A DNA stretch of 64,000 bases from Rhizobium oryzicola (lineage in GTDB: Bacteria; Pseudomonadota; Alphaproteobacteria; Rhizobiales; Rhizobiaceae). A program made the translations under genes and the position numbers. The DNA lies in NCBI RefSeq assembly GCF_030504645.1, contig NZ_JAUKWQ010000002.1, positions 372,001-436,000 on the forward strand. The letters run 5' to 3'. Under the pieces are notes generated by a model. It was not told the origin of the DNA, did no database searches, and saw only the letters and a program-made list of their open reading frames with translations. Shown here piece by piece: positions 8,798 to 16,142 of this stretch; position 1 is the stretch's first letter; each line of letters opens with the position of its first letter.

Positions 8798-9718
8798 ATG
8801 AGTGGCCTCCTCATCATCACCTGGGGCGTGGTCTTCAGTGCCCTTTGGGCATCGGCCTTCGTGGCCGGTAAGGTTGCGCTGTCCTTCACCGATCCCATGT
8901 CGCTTCTCTGCGTGCGCTTCGGCATGGCGGGCGTGATCATGTTGCTGGTTGCCCTGCTGCGCGGTGATGGCCGCACGCTGTTCCGGCGTGACGTACTGCT
9001 GGCGGGCGCGGTGATGGGCGCGCTCAGCAATGCGCTCTATCTCGGCCTGTCTTTCGTCGCCCTCAAAAGTCTTTCCGCGGAAGCGGTCATCCTGATCGTC
9101 TCGACGGCGCCCTTCATCACCAGCGGCCTGTCTGCCCTGTTGGGAGGGCCACGCTCCGTGGTGCAGGTTCTGGGGGCCGTCACCGGCTTCGTGGGGGTCT
9201 ATGTCGTTCTGTCGGCAAAGCTTGGCGGCGGGGCCGATCTCACCGGTATTCTGCTGGTTTTCCTGGGTACGCTTTCCTTTTCCGTCGGTACGGTCTTTTA
9301 TCGCATGCGCGCGGCGCATCATGATCCGCTTGCCGTCAACGCCATCCAGAATCTGTTCGGTTCACTGCTGCTGGTGCCGTTCTCGCCCAATCTCGTTGGC
9401 ACTGTCGCGGCGCTGGAGCATCTGCCGTTTCTGCTCGCCTTCCTGCATCTGGTGGTCGCGGTCTCGATCGTGGATTTCCTGCTCTGGCTGGCACTGGTGC
9501 GACGCATCGGTGCGGCGCATGCCTCCAGTTTCCATCTGCTGAACCCGGTGTTCGGCGTCGCGCTGTCCGCGGCGTTTCTTGGCGCGGCAATCAGCAGCCG
9601 CGATGTGCTCGGCGGCAGTATCGTGTTGCTGGGCTTGGTGATCGTCTCTGTGGATGCCGTGCGGCAGCAGAATGCGAGTCGTAAGACGCTGCCGCTGGCG
9701 GCTGAAAAAACCCTGTAA
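8798..9718 (+). CDS. EamA/DMT-family transporter
   Basis: This 306-aa protein contains ten hydrophobic helices in two EamA repeats. The first begins GVVFSALWASAFVAGKVAL, a common DMT opening, with the second half starting near DLTGILLVFLGTLSFSVG. EamA proteins export amino acids, their breakdown products or other metabolites across the inner membrane. It starts 39 bases after der with AGGGG upstream, so it may be read through from der. There is nothing to define its substrate. It ends 35 bases before the oppositely oriented glycosyltransferase, with no obvious terminator between. Confidence 0.82.
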   Translation: MSGLLIITWGVVFSALWASAFVAGKVALSFTDPMSLLCVRFGMAGVIMLLVALLRGDGRTLFRRDVLLAGAVMGALSNALYLGLSFVALKSLSAEAVILIVSTAPFITSGLSALLGGPRSVVQVLGAVTGFVGVYVVLSAKLGGGADLTGILLVFLGTLSFSVGTVFYRMRAAHHDPLAVNAIQNLFGSLLLVPFSPNLVGTVAALEHLPFLLAFLHLVVAVSIVDFLLWLALVRRIGAAHASSFHLLNPVFGVALSAAFLGAAISSRDVLGGSIVLLGLVIVSVDAVRQQNASRKTLPLAAEKTL

Positions 9719-9753
9719 TTCAAAGGGTCAGCCAAACTTAATTCAGTGCTTTC

Positions 9754-10815
9754 TCATGTTCTTAAAGCGTTGAATCCGGCAGGCGGCGGGGCAAGAGATT
9801 TGCGGCCTTGTGCAATCAGCACATTGTTGAGGAACTGCTTTGAGGCCGCTTCCCATGTGAACTTGCGGGCAAGGCTATGGGCATTTTCCCGCGGCAGGGC
9901 AAGGGCCGCGAGGCAGGCTTCGCGCAGGTCTTCATGCAGAACTCCGGCGCCGCTGCCTTCCTCGATAATGTCGATCGGGCCAGTGACGGGATAGGCGGCG
10001 ACAGGCACGCCGCTGGCCAGCGCTTCCAGAATCGTATTGCCGAAGGTGTCGGTCTTGGAGGGGAAGACGAAGACATCCGCCTGCGCGTAAGCATGCGCCA
10101 GTTCCTCGCCGGTCTTCATACCAGTGAACAGCACGTTCGGGTAACGGCGTTGCAATTCGGCGCGCTCCGGCCCGTCACCGACGACGACCTTTGAGCCGGG
10201 CAGATCGAGATCGAGGAAGGCGGGCAGGTTCTTTTCCACGGCAATGCGGCTGACGCTGAGGAAGATCGGTCGCGGCAGGCCGAAGGGCCGGTCTTCCAAA
10301 AGCATGGGGTGGAACTGGGTCTGGTCGATACCGCGGCTCCAGCGCAACAGGTTCTTCAGGCCGAGCTTGGAAAGCTCACGCTCAAGGCTCGCGGTCGCCA
10401 CCATGCAGCCATTGCCCGCATTGTGGAACCAGCGCACGAAGGCGCGCAGCCAGTTTATCGGGATCGGAAAGCGCGCGGCGACATATTCGGGAAAGCGCGT
10501 GTGATAGCTGGTGGAAAAGGGCAGGTGGTTTTTCAGGCACCAGCGCCGCGCCAGAAGCCCAAGCGGGCCTTCGGTCGCGATATGCACCGAGGTCGGACCA
10601 AAGCTTTCGATGGCCTTGGCGACCGCTGAGTAACTGGCGACCGACAGACGAATTTCTGGATAGGTGGGGCAGGGCACGCTGGAGAAGCACTGCGGCGTGA
10701 TCATGGAAACCTCGACGCCCATGCGCGTCAGTTCCCGGTTGGTATTTTCGATGGAGCGGACCACGCCGTTGACCTGGGGATACCAGGCATCCGTCACGAT
10801 GGTGATCTTGGTCAT
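9754..10815 (-). CDS. GT4-type glycosyltransferase
   Basis: This 353-aa protein has a GT-B fold. The N-terminus (KITIVTDAWYPQVNGVVRSIENT) is the typical acceptor-side start of GT4 enzymes in the MgtA/SqdX/digalactosyldiacylglycerol-like group. VVVGDGPERAELQRRYPNVLFTG and PSKTDTFGNTILEALASGVPV are the nucleotide-sugar-binding strands with the modified EX7E motif. Related enzymes in Agrobacterium and Mesorhizobium add sugars to diacylglycerol or make mannosylated lipids, so a membrane glycolipid role is plausible but not shown. The start is ATG 10815, where the family begins; residues from 10896 are not conserved-looking. It lies divergent from vapBC. Confidence 0.85.
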   Translation of the reverse strand: MTKITIVTDAWYPQVNGVVRSIENTNRELTRMGVEVSMITPQCFSSVPCPTYPEIRLSVASYSAVAKAIESFGPTSVHIATEGPLGLLARRWCLKNHLPFSTSYHTRFPEYVAARFPIPINWLRAFVRWFHNAGNGCMVATASLERELSKLGLKNLLRWSRGIDQTQFHPMLLEDRPFGLPRPIFLSVSRIAVEKNLPAFLDLDLPGSKVVVGDGPERAELQRRYPNVLFTGMKTGEELAHAYAQADVFVFPSKTDTFGNTILEALASGVPVAAYPVTGPIDIIEEGSGAGVLHEDLREACLAALALPRENAHSLARKFTWEAASKQFLNNVLIAQGRKSLAPPPAGFNALRT

Positions 10816-10977
10816 ATGTCGCACGAGCCTCGGGTTGCCGATGCGCGATCGACTCGCGCAGACGCGGCCTCTTCCGCTGCTTCTATGAGAGAGCATTGTT
10901 ACATGCAGATGTCAGGGGATAGCGTGGTTGTTTGAACGATTGACCGATGATATCTTGTTACTGCGTAGGAGATATCC

Positions 10978-11220
10978 ATGCCCCTGTTTGTCCGTAACGA
11001 TGAAATTGTCGCTTTGACTGAGGAGTTGCAAGCGTTGCTTCATGCGCCGACCAAGACGGAGGCTTTGCGGCTTGCGCTTCGTAACGAAATTGCAAGGGCT
11101 AAGGCAAAAGTACCCCTGCGTGATCGTCTTCGTCAGGCTCGGAAAACGGCGGATGATATCGGCCCATCCAATCCGGCATTTGACCACAAGTCTTTCAGCG
11201 ATGAATTGTGGGGAGAGTGA
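10978..11220 (+). CDS. vapB: VapB-type antitoxin
   Basis: This 80-aa protein is of the rv0623/VapB type. It begins PLFVRNDEIVALTEELQALLHAPTKTEALRLAL, a short strand and helix-helix DNA-binding unit in which KTEALRLAL is typical of the family, followed by a charged linker and a toxin-binding tail ending SFSDELWGE. AGGAG at about 10967 gives a good ribosome site. It overlaps vapC by one base (TGATG), so the pair is co-translated. It should inhibit VapC and, with it, repress the promoter in 10897-10977. Confidence 0.88.
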   Translation: MPLFVRNDEIVALTEELQALLHAPTKTEALRLALRNEIARAKAKVPLRDRLRQARKTADDIGPSNPAFDHKSFSDELWGE

Positions 11221-11660
11221 TGGCATTTATCGATGCATCCGTCATCGTCGCCATCCTTAAGCCCGAGCCAGATGCGGAAGACCTGATCACATTTCTGGAG
11301 CACGTTGAGGGGCCGCTTCATGTTTCGCCTCTCGTGCGAATGGAGGCAAGCCTATCGCTCGCGCGTGCTAAGTCTGAAGAACTGGGGCAGCCGATTAAAT
11401 CAAATCCGGATATCGCGAAGCGCGCTGCGCTCGCCGTAGATCAGTTTATCGAGGCGCTGTCCGCACAGGAAATGCCCATTACGCCGCAAATTGGTGTGGC
11501 AGCGCGGGAGGCCGCGCAATTATTTGGCAAGGCCTCAGGCCACCCGGCTAAGCTGAACATGGGGGACTGTTTTGCCTATGCCTGTGCAAAAGTTGCTGGC
11601 ATGCCTTTGGTTTTCAAGGGCGAAGATTTCGTTCACACTGATATCGAACAATTGTTATGA
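11220..11660 (+). CDS. vapC: VapC-type PIN-domain ribonuclease toxin
   Basis: This 146-aa PIN domain has the expected acidic residues: D5 (FIDASVIV), E42 (RMEASLS), D116 (NMGDCFAYA) and a C-terminal D near 136 (KGEDF). VapC toxins are metal-dependent endoribonucleases that usually cut tRNA or rRNA. ATG 11220 shares its A with the vapB stop. The last six bases overlap the end of the convergent KDG-kinase gene (11655-11660), so the pair appears to have landed or been trimmed exactly at that gene's 3' end. All catalytic positions are intact. Confidence 0.9.
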   Translation: MAFIDASVIVAILKPEPDAEDLITFLEHVEGPLHVSPLVRMEASLSLARAKSEELGQPIKSNPDIAKRAALAVDQFIEALSAQEMPITPQIGVAAREAAQLFGKASGHPAKLNMGDCFAYACAKVAGMPLVFKGEDFVHTDIEQLL

Positions 11661-12572
11661 CGCCGGCAGCAGTGCCGGTTCGATCAGCGCGCCGTGATGG
11701 CCGATGACGACGGAGGCGACGGCTGCGCCATGGGCTGCGGCTTCTGCCGTTAAACTGCCCGTCAAAAGCTTGGCCAGGAAGCCGCCGTTGAAGCTGTCGC
11801 CAGCGCTTGTCGTATCCACCAGCCGCTCCGGTCTGACCGAGGGAATGAAGACGGTTTCACTGCCTTCCCCAATCGTCGCACCCTGCGCGCCGTTTTTCAC
11901 GACGACCCGGTCTGCCCCCAGCGATAGATAGCGGGTGATGGTATCCGAGACATTCTGATCGCCGAAATGCGCATGCTCGTCATCGAAGCTGGGCAGGACG
12001 ATATTGGCGGCGCGGGCGCCGGCGCTGATCGTTTCCAGCATACGCGCCTTGTCGGCCCAAAGACGCGGGCGGATATTGGGATCGAAGGCCACCAGTTTGC
12101 CGCTTGCTCGGGCGCGGCGCGCTTCGGAGAGAAGCGTATCGGCAGCGACGGCTGAGAGGATCGCCAGCGTGATGCCGGAGAAATAGATGAGATCGGCGTC
12201 TTCCATGGCGGCACGTAAGTGGTCGGCATCATCGGCCAGCAGCTTGGCGGCAGACGTGTCGCGCCAGTAGCTGAAGGTGCGTTCGCCATCTTCGCGCAGC
12301 GAGATCAGGTAAAGGCCGGGTGTCTTGCCCGGAATGCGGCGGATGAGATGCGTGCCGATGCCGGCCTTTTCGGCAAAGCCTGCCAGTTCGTCGGACAGCG
12401 GATCATCGCCAAGCGCGGTGAAATAGTCGACAGCCCAATCCTCGGGCAGGGCGGCGCGCAGATACCAGGCGGTGTTGAAGGTATCGCCGGCAAAGCCCTT
12501 GCGCAGCAGGCCCTGGCCCGCCTGCGACAATTCCACCATGCATTCGCCGATCGACACAACGCGCTTTACCAT
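11655..12572 (-). CDS. kdgK: 2-keto-3-deoxygluconate kinase (PfkB family)
   Basis: This 305-aa sugar kinase starts VVSIGECMVELS, contains GGDTFNTA-like FAGDTFNTAWYLR for sugar binding, YFSGITLAIL in the middle, and ends with the PfkB signature DTTSAGDSFNGGFLA, in which the Asp is the catalytic base. That pattern, with the YxRxxSAA-like YWRDTSAAKLL segment, is characteristic of KDG kinases of the Entner-Doudoroff/uronate pathway. The product would be KDPG. A strong GGAGGGTGGA ribosome site precedes ATG 12572. It is divergent from a GH13 gene, which suggests a small carbohydrate-use locus. Confidence 0.86.
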   Translation of the reverse strand: MVKRVVSIGECMVELSQAGQGLLRKGFAGDTFNTAWYLRAALPEDWAVDYFTALGDDPLSDELAGFAEKAGIGTHLIRRIPGKTPGLYLISLREDGERTFSYWRDTSAAKLLADDADHLRAAMEDADLIYFSGITLAILSAVAADTLLSEARRARASGKLVAFDPNIRPRLWADKARMLETISAGARAANIVLPSFDDEHAHFGDQNVSDTITRYLSLGADRVVVKNGAQGATIGEGSETVFIPSVRPERLVDTTSAGDSFNGGFLAKLLTGSLTAEAAAHGAAVASVVIGHHGALIEPALLPAS

Positions 12573-12753
12573 TCCACCCTCCGTCCGTTCCGTTCGGCAT
12601 TAGGCTGAACAACATGGCGTGGCAAGGGCGATTTCCGGGTCATTTTCGGGTCAACCAAATTTCATCCGCCGTGGAGGTCGTTGGCGTTTGTCTTTTGGAT
12701 TTCGACGATTAGGTTGTTGGTGATTTGAAATGACAGGAAGGAGTGAAGGACGC

Positions 12754-14400
12754 ATGGCGACAGTGGCACATAAGGGCGATCCCAACTGGTGGCGCGGCGC
12801 AGTCATCTATCAGGTCTATCCGCGGTCTTTCCAGGATACGACCGGAGACGGCATCGGCGACATCAAAGGCATTACGCAGCGGCTGCCTTACATCGCCTCG
12901 CTCGGTGTCGACGCCATCTGGCTGTCACCCTTCTTTACCTCGCCCATGGCCGACATGGGTTATGACGTCTCGGATTACTGCAATGTCGACCCGATGTTCG
13001 GCACGCTGGCCGATTTCGACGAGATGATGGAAGAGGCGCATCATCTCGGTCTCAAGGTGGTCATCGATCAGGTCATCTCGCACACATCCGACCAGCATCC
13101 CTGGTTTATCGAAAGCCGCGCGAGCCGCACCAATGCCCGCGCCGACTGGTACATCTGGGCCGATCCCAAGCCGGATGGCACGGCGCCCAACAACTGGCTG
13201 TCGATCTTCGGTGGCCCGGGCTGGGAATGGGATGGTGTGCGCAAGCAGTACTACATGCACAACTTCCTATCCTCGCAGCCGGACCTGAATTTCCATAATC
13301 CGGATGTTCAGGAGGCGATGCTAGGCACCGTCAAGTTCTGGCTGGAGCGCGGCGTCGATGGCTTCCGTCTCGATACAGTGAACTACTACTTCCACGACAA
13401 GCAGCTGCGGAACAACCCGCCTGTCGTCTACGATCCGCAATCTACGGGTCTGGAAACGGATACGAACCCGTATTCCATGCAGAACCATCTCTATGACAAG
13501 AGCCAGCCGGAGAATATCGAGTTCCTGAAGAAGCTGCGGGCGCTGCTGGAAGAGTATGACTGCCGCACCACGGTGGGCGAAGTGGGCGATGGCGACCGCT
13601 CGCTGACGACGCTGGCCATCTATACCAGCGGCAATGACAAGCTGCACATGTGCTACACCTTCGACCTGTTGAGTCCGCATTTCACGGCGGCTCATATCCG
13701 CAAGGTCGTCTCCAAGTGCCAGGAAATCGTCACCAATGGCTGGGTCTGCTGGGCCTTTTCCAACCATGATGTGGTGCGCCATGTCAGCCGTTTCATGGAA
13801 ACGGCGGATGAGCGGGAGCCGATCGCAAAGCTTGCCATCAGCGTTCTCTCGGCGCTGCGCGGCTCCATTTGCCTCTATCAGGGCGAGGAACTCGGACTGC
13901 CGGAAGCGGACCTCGCATTTGAAGATCTGCGGGACCCCTATGGCATCCGTTTCTGGCCGGCCTTCAAGGGACGCGACGGATGCCGTACGCCGATGGTCTG
14001 GCAGTCCGGCAAGCCGCATGGCGGCTTCACGCAAGGAGGCAAGACCTGGCTGCCGGTGCCGGCAGAGCATGTGACGCTGGCGGTCGATGCGCAGGAGGCG
14101 GATGGCGATTCCATCCTGCATCACTACCGCAAGACGCTCGCCTTCCGCAAAGCGCATCCGGCGCTCCTGGATGGTGACCTGACCTTCCTGGACACTCAGG
14201 CGGATCTCTTGGCTTTCATCCGCGAGAAGAATGGCGAGCGCCTGCTGTTCGTCTTCAACCTCACCCGTGAGGCTCAGGATTTTCCGCTTCCGGCAGCACT
14301 GGCGCAAAGCCATCCGCTGCCGATGCCGGGCTACGGTCCTGCTGTTGAAGACGGGAGCGTGCGGCTCAAGCCCTTTGATGCCTTTTGTGCACGGGTTTGA
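12754..14400 (+). CDS. GH13 alpha-glucosidase / oligo-1,6-glucosidase type
   Basis: This 548-aa cytosolic enzyme has no signal peptide. The four GH13 regions are visible: VIDQVISHTSDQHPWF (region I), DGFRLDTVNYYFHD with the nucleophile Asp (region II), GEVGDG with the acid/base Glu (region III), and FSNHDVVRH with the stabilising Asp (region IV). The start WWRGAVIYQVYPRSFQDTTGDGIGD is typical of alpha-glucosidases such as rhizobial AglA. It would hydrolyse sucrose-, maltose- or trehalulose-type disaccharides delivered by a transporter elsewhere. I use ATG 12754 because GAAGGA lies 4-9 bases upstream; ATG 12730 is an alternative. It is divergent from kdgK. Confidence 0.9.
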   Translation: MATVAHKGDPNWWRGAVIYQVYPRSFQDTTGDGIGDIKGITQRLPYIASLGVDAIWLSPFFTSPMADMGYDVSDYCNVDPMFGTLADFDEMMEEAHHLGLKVVIDQVISHTSDQHPWFIESRASRTNARADWYIWADPKPDGTAPNNWLSIFGGPGWEWDGVRKQYYMHNFLSSQPDLNFHNPDVQEAMLGTVKFWLERGVDGFRLDTVNYYFHDKQLRNNPPVVYDPQSTGLETDTNPYSMQNHLYDKSQPENIEFLKKLRALLEEYDCRTTVGEVGDGDRSLTTLAIYTSGNDKLHMCYTFDLLSPHFTAAHIRKVVSKCQEIVTNGWVCWAFSNHDVVRHVSRFMETADEREPIAKLAISVLSALRGSICLYQGEELGLPEADLAFEDLRDPYGIRFWPAFKGRDGCRTPMVWQSGKPHGGFTQGGKTWLPVPAEHVTLAVDAQEADGDSILHHYRKTLAFRKAHPALLDGDLTFLDTQADLLAFIREKNGERLLFVFNLTREAQDFPLPAALAQSHPLPMPGYGPAVEDGSVRLKPFDAFCARV

Positions 14401-14452
14401 GTTGGGTTTGATGCTGGTCGCCCCTCGCCATTGCATGCGCGAGGGGTAAACT

Positions 14453-15367
14453 TCACGCTCCGGCTTGGGCGTACGTTGCGGGCACGACTTTCAGGCGCGA
14501 CACATCCTGAATGGGCGGGGCACCAAACAGGCGGCGATATTCGCGGCTGAACTGTGAGGGGCTGTCATAGCCCACCCGATGGGCGGCGGTTGCGGCATCC
14601 AGAGCTTCAGACATGATCAGCCGGCGTGCCTCCTGCAAGCGCAATTGCTTCTGGTATTGCAGCGGGCTCATGGCGGTCACTTCGCGAAAATGGGCATGCA
14701 GCGAAGACGTGCTCATGCGCGCTTCGGAGGCGACGCGATCGATGCTGAACGGCTTGTCGTAATTGTCGCGGATCCAGGCAATCGCGCGGTTGACCTGCAC
14801 CAGCCGGCTTTCCGGCATCAACATGCGTCGCAGCTTATCCGCCTGGTCTCCACGCATGAGCCGATAGAGCAATTCCTTCTCAATTAGCGGTGCCAGGAAC
14901 GCGATATCGTCAGGCGCATCCAGAAGGCGTACCAGCCGTAGCGCCGCTTCCAAGAGCGCCGGATCGCTCTTGCTAATGCAGAGCGCCTTGCCGCAGGTCT
15001 TTTGCACAGTGATAGGCGCCGGCTGCGCGACCTCCAGCATCATCGCGCCAAGTGCTGCCAGATCGAGATCGAGGCGCATGCTGAGATAGGGGTGTTCCGG
15101 GCTTGCCTCCACCACTTGGCTGGTGATCGGCAGATCGGCGGATGCCACCAGATGCCGGGCCGGCCCGTATTCATAAAGCTCGTCCGCCAGCAGGACCTGC
15201 TTCGATCCTTGAGCGATGATGCAGAGCGCCGGGTGCTGAACCCCTTGAAATGGCTCGGTCCGTTTGGACTGGCGGATCAGCCAGAGGCGTGGAATGGCGG
15301 TTGAAAATACGCCGTCGCCCTTGGTGTGTTGTGCAATCAGGCTTGAAAGCTCATCTAACTGCTGCAT
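14453..15367 (-). CDS. AraC-family transcriptional regulator
   Basis: This 304-aa regulator has an AraC_N-type sensor half (residues about 15-170, with IPRLWLIRQSKRT and HPALCIIAQGSKQVLL) and two helix-turn-helix units at the C-terminus (FSIDRVASEARMSTSSLHAHFREVTAMSPLQY, then DAATAAHRVGYDSPSQFSREYRRLFG). Regulators of this type often activate a short-chain dehydrogenase or oxidoreductase and small proteins encoded next door. Here the divergent neighbours are a 45-aa protein and an Atu4866-family protein, which makes them the first candidates for its regulon. The inducer is unknown. Confidence 0.9.
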   Translation of the reverse strand: MQQLDELSSLIAQHTKGDGVFSTAIPRLWLIRQSKRTEPFQGVQHPALCIIAQGSKQVLLADELYEYGPARHLVASADLPITSQVVEASPEHPYLSMRLDLDLAALGAMMLEVAQPAPITVQKTCGKALCISKSDPALLEAALRLVRLLDAPDDIAFLAPLIEKELLYRLMRGDQADKLRRMLMPESRLVQVNRAIAWIRDNYDKPFSIDRVASEARMSTSSLHAHFREVTAMSPLQYQKQLRLQEARRLIMSEALDAATAAHRVGYDSPSQFSREYRRLFGAPPIQDVSRLKVVPATYAQAGA

Positions 15368-15585
15368 GGCGGATGCTCCACTATATGCCTGAAATTACCA
15401 AGTGTTTGGCTATTGCCGTGGCTATCGTCTACCACGCGGATGTGAGGGGTGTCATGGCGAAATTCAAGCCTCTGGAGTTTTGTGCAAACATCGCGGAGTC
15501 CTGATCTACCGGATCTTCGCAGACTGACGCATATTCACTTTCGTCAGCATGACCCTCTTACAAATTCCGAAGAAAGGAGACGGAA

Positions 15586-15723
15586 ATGTTCAATTTCCTG
15601 CGTATCACAGCATCGCCCCAGTCCTGGATCGCATCCAAGGTGCAGGCTGTCCTTGCCTGGTATAACAAATCCGTCGAGGCTCGCCGCGAGCAGGATCTTC
15701 GCCGCCGCTACATGAACGGTTAA
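15586..15723 (+). CDS. Small basic 45-aa protein, unknown function
   Basis: A short open frame starts at ATG 15586 after a near-perfect ribosome site (AAAGGAGA, 5 bases spacing). It encodes 45 residues, opening MFNFLRITASPQSW, with the amphipathic part VQAVLAWYNKSVEARR, and ending in a run of basic residues (LRRRYMNG). The codon use is similar to that of the neighbours. It has the size and Arg-rich end of DUF1127-like small proteins but not their signature. It lies between a divergent AraC regulator and an Atu4866-family gene 67 bases downstream, and may form an operon with the latter. I do not recognise a family. Confidence 0.6.
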   Translation: MFNFLRITASPQSWIASKVQAVLAWYNKSVEARREQDLRRRYMNG

Positions 15724-15790
15724 CCCTTTTCTTCGGCGGGGTGCAGCCCCCGCCGCATCTTCCAACACTGCCAACCTCATGGAGCGTCTG

Positions 15791-16030
15791 ATGAGCGCAA
15801 CGCATCCTTATTCCGGTTTGTGGATCACTGGTGATGGTCACATCCGTCACGAACTTCTGCCGAATGGCCGTTATGTCGAAGCGCGCGGCCATCGCGAGCG
15901 GGCCTATCAAGGCCGCTATGAAATCCACGGCAATCACATCGACTACAAGGACGATACGGGATTTACCGCGGATGGCGAGTTCCAGAACGACATTCTCTAC
16001 CATGCCGGGATGATTTTGATCCGAGCCTGA
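15791..16030 (+). CDS. Atu4866-family protein
   Basis: This 79-aa protein closely matches the family founded on Agrobacterium tumefaciens Atu4866 (PF11512): HPYSGLWITGDGHIRHELLPNGRYVEARG, then YQGRYEIHGNHIDYKDDTGFTADGEF, then LYHAGMILIRA. The family is a small beta-sandwich or barrel with a presumed ligand pocket but no established function. The length is identical to the family's usual 79 residues from ATG 15791, with GGAGCG 10 bases upstream. It is often found next to AraC regulators and oxidoreductases, as here. Confidence 0.9.
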   Translation: MSATHPYSGLWITGDGHIRHELLPNGRYVEARGHRERAYQGRYEIHGNHIDYKDDTGFTADGEFQNDILYHAGMILIRA

Positions 16031-16142
16031 CATCAGGCTTGCCGGGCCGTGGACAAACGTTCACGATCCTTTAACGCGACACAATTTCGCCACGGATCGC
16101 CATAGTGTCGAGGCCACAGAACAAGGGGACTTGGCGAATCGC

